This document shows positions 59,394 through 64,000 of a stretch of 64,000 nt of DNA, piece after piece. Each line of letters starts with the position of its first letter. Position 1 is the first letter of the stretch. The position numbers and the translations under genes are program-made. The stretch spans positions 25,986 to 89,985 of the forward strand of contig NZ_JAGGPK010000054.1 of NCBI RefSeq assembly GCF_018613855.1. Reading direction: 5' to 3'. The notes under the pieces were generated by a model. It did no database searches and had not been told where the DNA came from. It was given only the letters and a program-made list of their open reading frames with translations. Origin of the DNA: Arthrobacter sp. ISL-30 (lineage in GTDB: Bacteria > Actinomycetota > Actinomycetes > Actinomycetales > Micrococcaceae).

Positions 59394-61339
59394 ACGTCGG
59401 CTCCTTGTGCCTGAAGGGAGGGACTTGCCCAGTTCAATCCGGTACTGCGCCGCTTCGTCCTTCTATACGACGAAACGATCGATTGGGGGATCTTCTTGAG
59501 CGTTGAACCGCGCCGCAACTCGGCAAGCCGATTTGCGGATTCAGGATCTATACCCGTTCCGAACGCAACCAGGAGGTCCCCTTCGTCCAGCCAATCCAGA
59601 AGGAAATCAACCACAGGGTCGTTGACCAGACCGTCGATTACTGCAAGGCGCTGCTTACCCTTTCTTCCACAGAAAGGTGACTCCTTCAGGTAAGCGAATC
59701 CATACTGCCCCGCCACTGCTTCACCTAGCGCGTCTCCCGCAGCCCAGTGAGCCAAGAGAACTTGGCGATCTTCAACCTCAAACATGGATGGGCCCACGTC
59801 CAAAACGCGGAAACCACCGCCCCCCGACCAATTTTTGGTGGCGACATTTCTGGTCTTTCCTGCCTTCCGCAACGCCGAAAAGACCGTCTTCAATATTTCC
59901 CGGTCAGTTAACTGTGTCAACTCGTCAGAGGGCAAGGCATGACGCTTTGGGTTGGCAACGAACGTCCCGTATTTCTTGACCGACTGCAGTAAAGCTAGAT
60001 CATCAAATGTGCCATGCTCCAGGAGTTTATCCAGCACGCCAAGTGCGGCCTTGGCAGATGCGGCAGTGACATCGTCTGGGAGATCGCCGAGCGATTCGAC
60101 GGCGGTGGTTTCCGTAATTCCCCCGGGATCGGTCCCTTCGATGACTTTAGCCAATCGTGGCATGGTGTACGTCTCGATCGTGCTGTGCTGCCATTCCACG
60201 GTGGCCCATCGTCGCCCCATCTTGTGGGCCGCCGCTGCTGTGGTTCCAGACCCTGCGAAGCAGTCCAGAACGAGATCACCCGGCTCCGTTGAAAGCTCGA
60301 TGATCTTCCGCATCAGCTGCTCAGGCTTCGGGGTGTCGAACAGGTCCGGGGTCAGTACACCAGGGAACAGGTTCTTTAGGTGATTCTTGGCTCCCCGGCT
60401 ACTTCCAGTCTCGCCAACATTGAACCAGATATCGCTTGGCGGAAGTCCGTCTTGTTCCCAGAGGAAACTGATTCTCTTGATCGCAGTTTCGTTCTCGTTA
60501 AAGAACAGCTCCCCTGAGGCCAGCTTGGCCTCCAACGTCTCGCGTTCCCAGCGCCACCCGTTCTTTGGATGTTTGATGACGTTGCCCGACGGGGACACGA
60601 CGTCATACATCAAATTGGGCCTCAGCTTGGGATTCTGGACGTCCCTCCCGTCGTACCAAGGCCCCCTCGGATTATTGTCTGGGTTGGAGTAGTGTCCCGA
60701 CTTGGCAGGATCCGGGAGGTGCTTCGGCCGCCACTTCGGCATCTTTGAATAGATCATGATGCTGTTGTGATCCTTAGCGAATCCCTTAGCGTTATTACTG
60801 CTGCTGTCGGTTGAACGCCAGGCGATCTCAGCAACAAAATTCTTGGGTCCGAACACCTCGTCCAGCACCAATCGCGCCCGGTGGCTTTCGACATCATCAA
60901 GATGCAACCAAATGCTTCCATCATCGGCAAGCAGAGTCTCGATTTGCTCCAACCGGTCCCTCATCATGGTGAGCCAGACGGAATGCTCTAGAGCGTCGTC
61001 GTAGTGAACGAAGGCCTGACCGCGATTGAACGGGGGGTCGATGTAGACCAGTTTCACTTTCCCAACATAATGTTGCGCAAACTCAGGCAATTGGGTGAGC
61101 GAGGTCAACGCATGGAGGGCATCGCCCCGGATGAGCAGGTTGTCCTTGGCCCGATGGGCAGAATTGTGGGTCTCTCCCACTGTTGTCACATCGTGAAGAA
61201 GTCTTACTTCACTGGTTCTGTAGTCGCCGGGGACAGTCCATTCATAGGACCCGTCCTCATGCGAAAGCAATTTTTGGTTTTTATTGGTCCAAGTCAGCTC
61301 AAGACGCCCCGAGGGACGAAACTCAGGGACAGTGGTCAT
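59390..61339 (-). CDS. mod: type III DNA methyltransferase, Mod subunit
   Basis: A 649-residue beta-class adenine methyltransferase providing recognition and modification for the adjacent Res. ATG start preferred (MTTVPEFRPSG); a TTG nine codons earlier is possible. Motif IV KLVYIDPPFNRGQAF at about 97-110 precedes motif I GDLVLDCFAGSGTTAAAAHKMGRRW at about 355, the order that marks the beta class. A central variable region from about 165 to 330 probably holds the target-recognition domain. Gene order mod-res with ATGA overlap is the classic type III operon. Confidence 0.94.
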   Translation of the reverse strand: MTTVPEFRPSGRLELTWTNKNQKLLSHEDGSYEWTVPGDYRTSEVRLLHDVTTVGETHNSAHRAKDNLLIRGDALHALTSLTQLPEFAQHYVGKVKLVYIDPPFNRGQAFVHYDDALEHSVWLTMMRDRLEQIETLLADDGSIWLHLDDVESHRARLVLDEVFGPKNFVAEIAWRSTDSSSNNAKGFAKDHNSIMIYSKMPKWRPKHLPDPAKSGHYSNPDNNPRGPWYDGRDVQNPKLRPNLMYDVVSPSGNVIKHPKNGWRWERETLEAKLASGELFFNENETAIKRISFLWEQDGLPPSDIWFNVGETGSSRGAKNHLKNLFPGVLTPDLFDTPKPEQLMRKIIELSTEPGDLVLDCFAGSGTTAAAAHKMGRRWATVEWQHSTIETYTMPRLAKVIEGTDPGGITETTAVESLGDLPDDVTAASAKAALGVLDKLLEHGTFDDLALLQSVKKYGTFVANPKRHALPSDELTQLTDREILKTVFSALRKAGKTRNVATKNWSGGGGFRVLDVGPSMFEVEDRQVLLAHWAAGDALGEAVAGQYGFAYLKESPFCGRKGKQRLAVIDGLVNDPVVDFLLDWLDEGDLLVAFGTGIDPESANRLAELRRGSTLKKIPQSIVSSYRRTKRRSTGLNWASPSLQAQGADV

Positions 61340-61496
61340 GAGCGGAGGCCCTTCTTCTTCTTTCAAGTTAATCAGTGACTGACAATACCGGACTAACTTC
61401 CGCGCAATGTCAGGAACCGGTGGCTATGTCCACCATCGTCCGTTTGGCGCTCCCAACAGTGCGAGCCGCCACGCTACAGCTGCCGGCCTGCCTGGC

Positions 61497-61823
61497 TTAG
61501 GCGGCCGCGGAGCCGGCGTCGGTGATGCCGCTCAGTAACCATTGCTCTGACAGCGGATCGCGGCGCAGCTCGAAGGTGCGCAGCGCCGAGGTAGAGGTAA
61601 GACGGACCTGGAGTCTCCAGTGTTCGATGTCCACGACATTCCCAATGCCTACCGGCACAGTTCGCTGTGTTTCCCACCAGGAGTCTCTGGTGAACCAGTG
61701 CAGTGGCTCCGCCGCGACGGCCCACACCCGCCCGTCGTAGCGGACGGCCAGGGGAGTGCCGGCCGCGGTGAATCGGACGTCGACGGGGGCGTCGAGGGTT
61801 GTTTCACTTGCTGTTGCTGTCAC
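61497..61823 (-). CDS. DUF6504 family protein
   Basis: A 108-residue beta-rich protein with the pattern FTAAGTPLAVRYDGRVWAVAAEPLHWFTRDSWWETQ (residues 18-53) and EHWRLQVRLTSTSALRTFELRRDPLSEQWLLSG, typical of DUF6504. In actinobacterial chromosomes such genes usually neighbour imuB/dnaE2 translesion genes. It overlaps the upstream gene by 20 bases, so both are translated from one message that starts near an SOS-box-like site. Confidence 0.8.
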   Translation of the reverse strand: MTATASETTLDAPVDVRFTAAGTPLAVRYDGRVWAVAAEPLHWFTRDSWWETQRTVPVGIGNVVDIEHWRLQVRLTSTSALRTFELRRDPLSEQWLLSGITDAGSAAA

Positions 61824-62136
61824 GGCTGGTCCGCTCTCCCAAATTCCTGTTCATCATTTCTTCCCGGCGGGTGACCGCCGAACTCCACACCCAGGTCCGG
61901 TACGCGACCGGTCCGTCCTTCCAGGTAACTTCGGCCGCTTTCGCTGTCCACGCGAACACTTCCCCGTCCACGAGCTCCGCGCAGTTCGGGAACCGGATCC
62001 ACGCCTTCACCGGGATCCCGGGGTACCCGTTCTTGACCGGGAAGTGCTCGAAGTCGAGCTCTTCCACGGTCAGCCCGATGGGGCCGGCCCGGCGCGCGTA
62101 CTGCGCCTGCAGCGCGGAAGCTTGCTCCGGTCTCAT
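61804..62136 (-). CDS. hypothetical protein coupled to DUF6504
   Basis: A 110-residue soluble protein: MRPEQASALQAQYARRAG, then LTVEELDFEHFPVKNGYPGIPVKAWIRFP and AWTAKAAEVTWKDGPVAYRTWVWSSAV, which looks like a small beta-sandwich with Trp-rich strands. It is preceded by AAGG eight bases before ATG and by the SOS-box-like palindrome. I do not recognise the family. Its tie to DUF6504 suggests a part in damage response. Confidence 0.7.
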   Translation of the reverse strand: MRPEQASALQAQYARRAGPIGLTVEELDFEHFPVKNGYPGIPVKAWIRFPNCAELVDGEVFAWTAKAAEVTWKDGPVAYRTWVWSSAVTRREEMMNRNLGERTSRDSNSK

Positions 62137-62146
62137 AACACAACCT

Positions 62147-62162
62147 TAGAACATATATTCGA
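62147..62162 (-). promoter_or_regulatory. SOS-box-like LexA site
   Basis: TAGAACATATATTCGA (reverse TCGAATATATGTTCTA) matches the actinobacterial LexA consensus TCGAAC-N4-GTTCGA at 10 of 12 positions. It lies 10 bases upstream of the first gene's start codon, where a bound LexA would block expression. Confidence 0.7.
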
Positions 62163-62252
62163 ATAGACACGCCAACAAAAAGCAACCCGTCTGAGCTGCA
62201 CGTTTCAGTGTGGGGGAGGGGTACGACAAAGGCGGCCGCGCTCAGTGCCGGA

Positions 62253-62327
62253 GCGGGTTATGCCCATTGTGGGCAGGTGGAGACCGGAGGATGAATCTCA
62301 AAGCTGTCCACACTGGGCATAACCCGC
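62253..62327. repeat. 24-bp-arm inverted repeat between ligase and SOS operon
   Basis: Left arm GCGGGTTATGCCCATTGTGGGCAG without its last four bases (62253-62272 shown; arm runs to 62276) pairs with 62304-62327 (CTGTCCACACTGGGCATAAC then CCGC) at 22 of 24 positions, spacer 27. It could terminate the ligase transcript or be a protein site. Its arm beginning GCGGGTTAT resembles the GGGTTAT of the dispersed repeats. Confidence 0.7.
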
Positions 62328-62340
62328 CGCAGCGCCGTCA

Positions 62341-63360
62341 TCAGCGGTGCCTGTTATTCAGTTCAGGAGGAACCCTGACCTCTGCAGGGTCCAGCTCCGG
62401 CCTGACTCGCTTCCAAGTGACGGGGTGCCGAAAGGACGTGCCGGACCAGGCGACGTCGGCCGAGACCTCGACCACGACTGGGTCGACCAGTGTCAGCCGC
62501 ACGGGGCCTTTGTCCTTGCTGAATCTGTTCAGGGAGGACTCGCTGATCTCTTCGGGCCACGGATGCCCGGGCCCGGCCGGGTGGAGGTACCGGCCCAATT
62601 CACGCCCGACCTTCGTGGACAGGACGGACGAGCGGCCGACAATCTTCAGTTCACCGCCGATGGGCAGGCCGGCGATGATGGCCTGTGGTTGGGCCACGGA
62701 CCCGATCACGGCCGCGCACACCACGTCCCAAAGATGCTTGTGCTTGAGCTTCGACCAGATCCTGGCGGCCTCGTAGGGGTGTGCGCCGCCCTTGAATACG
62801 AGACCTTCGATTCCTGCCGCGGGCAGATCCCGGAGCCAGGTCTTCGCCAGATCCATGTCCCTGGCGATGGGGGAGAGGTGCAATGGTGCGGCCCAGTCCC
62901 GGGCGAGCTCCTCGAGCAGCTGCCGGCGCCCGGTGAAGGGCACACCCCGGGTGTCCTGCCCGGCGACGGCCAGTACATCGAAGGCCACGAACGAAGCGGG
63001 CAGCTCTTTAGCCAGGGCCGGAAGCGCCGCCCTGGAGGTGACCATGCGCTGCTGCAGCGCATCGAAATCCAGCCGGTCCCGGTTCCAAATGACGGCTTCA
63101 CCATCCAGGACCACCCCGGGAGGCACCTGCTCTGCGAGAGCGGCAGCTGCGTCCGGCAGGATTCGGGTAAGTTCCTTGCCCTGTCTGGACCACAGCGTCA
63201 CCTTGCCGCCGTCATTAAAGGCGGTAGTGCGGAAACCATCCCATTTGGGTTCCGCCCATAGGCCGCCGGGCAGTGCGTTGGGCCCGGGGAAGGCCTTGAC
63301 GAGTTTCGCCAGGGCAACCGCGACCGGTGGGTGCAGTGCCGGCGGAAGGGACTCGGCCAT
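62341..63360 (-). CDS. ATP-dependent DNA ligase (LigC-like)
   Basis: A 339-residue single-subunit ATP-dependent ligase. The nucleotidyl-transfer lysine is in motif I AEPKWDGFRTTAF (Lys about 39). Motifs III (VVLDGEAVIW near 100), IV (IEGLVFKGG near 203) and V (IWSKLKHKH near 220) follow, then an OB-fold domain from about 230 (IIAGLPIGGELKIVG). Length and the absence of LigD polymerase/nuclease domains fit the LigC class, used in short-patch repair or minor end joining. It is alone on the minus strand here; no Ku gene is visible. Confidence 0.93.
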   Translation of the reverse strand: MAESLPPALHPPVAVALAKLVKAFPGPNALPGGLWAEPKWDGFRTTAFNDGGKVTLWSRQGKELTRILPDAAAALAEQVPPGVVLDGEAVIWNRDRLDFDALQQRMVTSRAALPALAKELPASFVAFDVLAVAGQDTRGVPFTGRRQLLEELARDWAAPLHLSPIARDMDLAKTWLRDLPAAGIEGLVFKGGAHPYEAARIWSKLKHKHLWDVVCAAVIGSVAQPQAIIAGLPIGGELKIVGRSSVLSTKVGRELGRYLHPAGPGHPWPEEISESSLNRFSKDKGPVRLTLVDPVVVEVSADVAWSGTSFRHPVTWKRVRPELDPAEVRVPPELNNRHR

Positions 63361-63406
63361 GGGCCCAGCCTAAAGGAGAAACCAGCACAAACGTCCGTGC
63401 TGGCTT

Positions 63407-63712
63407 TTACTTGGCCGTAGGACCTTCCGTAGCAGCGTCCGCGGCGTCGACGCGGCGGAGTAATGCCGCCACGCTCCGCACAGCTGCTGGATCTTCCTGC
63501 CAGGGCTTCCCGCCCCGTGCGCAGGCATGAAACCCGGTGGCAGCTGACTCTTTCGCCGCCTCGGCGAGTTCGGCCCACGCCGCTTTCAGATCTGCCACCT
63601 GCTCAGGAGTCAACGGCTCCTGTTCCTTCGGCCCAATGGCCGCTGCGAAGGCGGGGCGACCAGCATCCGTTGACGGCTTGCGCCGACGGGCGAACCAGCT
63701 CCACAGACCCAT
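63407..63712 (-). CDS. small hypothetical protein, RNA/DNA repair region
   Basis: A 101-residue protein starting MGLWSWFARRRKPST, supported by GAAGGG seven bases upstream. Helical, acidic-basic alternating sequence (LTPEQVADLKAAWAELAEAAKESAATGFHACARGGKPW) with one Cys and a His pair near residues 56-60. No family recognised. It lies 46 bp from the ligase start on the same strand and may be its partner. Confidence 0.55.
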   Translation of the reverse strand: MGLWSWFARRRKPSTDAGRPAFAAAIGPKEQEPLTPEQVADLKAAWAELAEAAKESAATGFHACARGGKPWQEDPAAVRSVAALLRRVDAADAATEGPTAK

Positions 63713-63757
63713 CGGCATTCCCTTCGTATCAACACTCCAATGACCGTCCAGGACAAA

Positions 63758-63793
63758 GCAGAGGGCCGCAACCGGTGGGAATGGGCCCTCTGC
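63758..63793. terminator. hairpin upstream of the small gene
   Basis: GCAGAGGGCC (63758-63767) and GGCCCTCTGC (63784-63793) form a perfect 10-bp stem. It probably ends a minus-strand transcript coming from beyond the window's right edge. Confidence 0.6.
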
Positions 63794-64000
63794 CCTGGGT
63801 GTAAACATCCTGCTGCTTACGCCTTCGAGCATGCCACACCGGTAAGTGATGGTGCATGCTCGCAGGACTCGCACCCGTTTGGGCGTCCGCTGGCGCGGCC
63901 GGTTGTGGGGTCCAGTGCTGGCTCCGCAGGGCTCCGCCGTCCCTGGCCCTGTGTTGTCTGCGACGCCTTTTTAGCTGCTGTCCTGACGGATTGTACGTGT
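63794..64000. other. gene-free right edge
   Basis: No gene is supported in the last 200 bases. The sequence is GC-rich and has no clear ribosome-binding site or motif. Confidence 0.5.

Noticed and set aside
1..64000. tRNA or rRNA genes
   Set aside because: No cloverleaf with TTCGA-type T-loop or conserved rRNA stretch was noticed on either strand.

Overview
The window looks like part of a large plasmid from a high-GC actinobacterium of the Arthrobacter / Pseudarthrobacter / Paenarthrobacter type. The evidence is a partition locus, a primase-type replication protein, a complete-looking actinobacterial conjugation (type IV secretion) core, and catabolic operons whose proteins all read as Actinobacteria. 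This assignment comes from protein character and layout, not from a database search.

Region by region. (1) 0.2-12.6 kb: a DUF3616 protein, then a minus-strand cluster with an isocitrate/isopropylmalate-type dehydrogenase, NADP-isocitrate dehydrogenase, a 94-residue unknown protein and aconitase, followed by a three-gene ABC importer (lipoprotein, fused double permease, ATPase) and a divergent GntR/FCD regulator. I read this as uptake and oxidation of a tricarboxylate-like acid. (2) 13.5-31.3 kb: a sugar-acid (glucarate-type) catabolic island. It holds two closely related family-5 solute-binding lipoproteins, one full oligopeptide-type ABC importer, a LysR regulator, two enolase-superfamily sugar-acid dehydratases, two D-2-hydroxyacid dehydrogenases, a TSUP membrane protein, a universal stress protein, and the chain glucarate dehydratase (GudD), 5-dehydro-4-deoxyglucarate dehydratase (KdgD) and 2,5-dioxovalerate dehydrogenase. 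This chain would convert glucarate to 2-oxoglutarate, the same entry point reached by the first cluster. (3) 31.3-34.8 kb: small genes, a possible transporter remnant, and a HigB-type toxin with an HTH antitoxin fused to an ImmA/IrrE metallopeptidase.

(4) 35-47 kb: the conjugation module. A minus-strand run encodes DUF4913, TraG/VirD4, VirB4-like, SCO6880-family, VirB6/TrbL-like, anchored VirB8-like, VirB2-like and DUF6668 proteins. A plus-strand run encodes an HTH protein, a VirB1-like hydrolase, a lipoprotein and a ParA-like ATPase. No relaxase is visible. (5) 46.8-51.9 kb: the replicon core, with a small RHH protein, an AEP-type Rep protein, an intergenic region carrying repeated GACGTATTTAT boxes and palindromes, ParA, a RHH centromere-binding protein and a serine resolvase. 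(6) 51.9-64 kb: DNA-processing and defence genes: SRAP, a CoiA-like nuclease, an EcsC/TerB-like protein, a Mug-like uracil-DNA glycosylase, a type III restriction-modification pair, a likely SOS-controlled DUF6504 operon, an ATP-dependent DNA ligase and small unknown proteins.

The most unusual non-coding signal is a structured repeat of about 96 bp found three times in the same orientation (about 1808, 12743 and 34830). Its long arms contain DnaA-box-like GGGTTATCCAC sequences and show a compensatory base change between copies. The copies sit at the edges of the functional modules.
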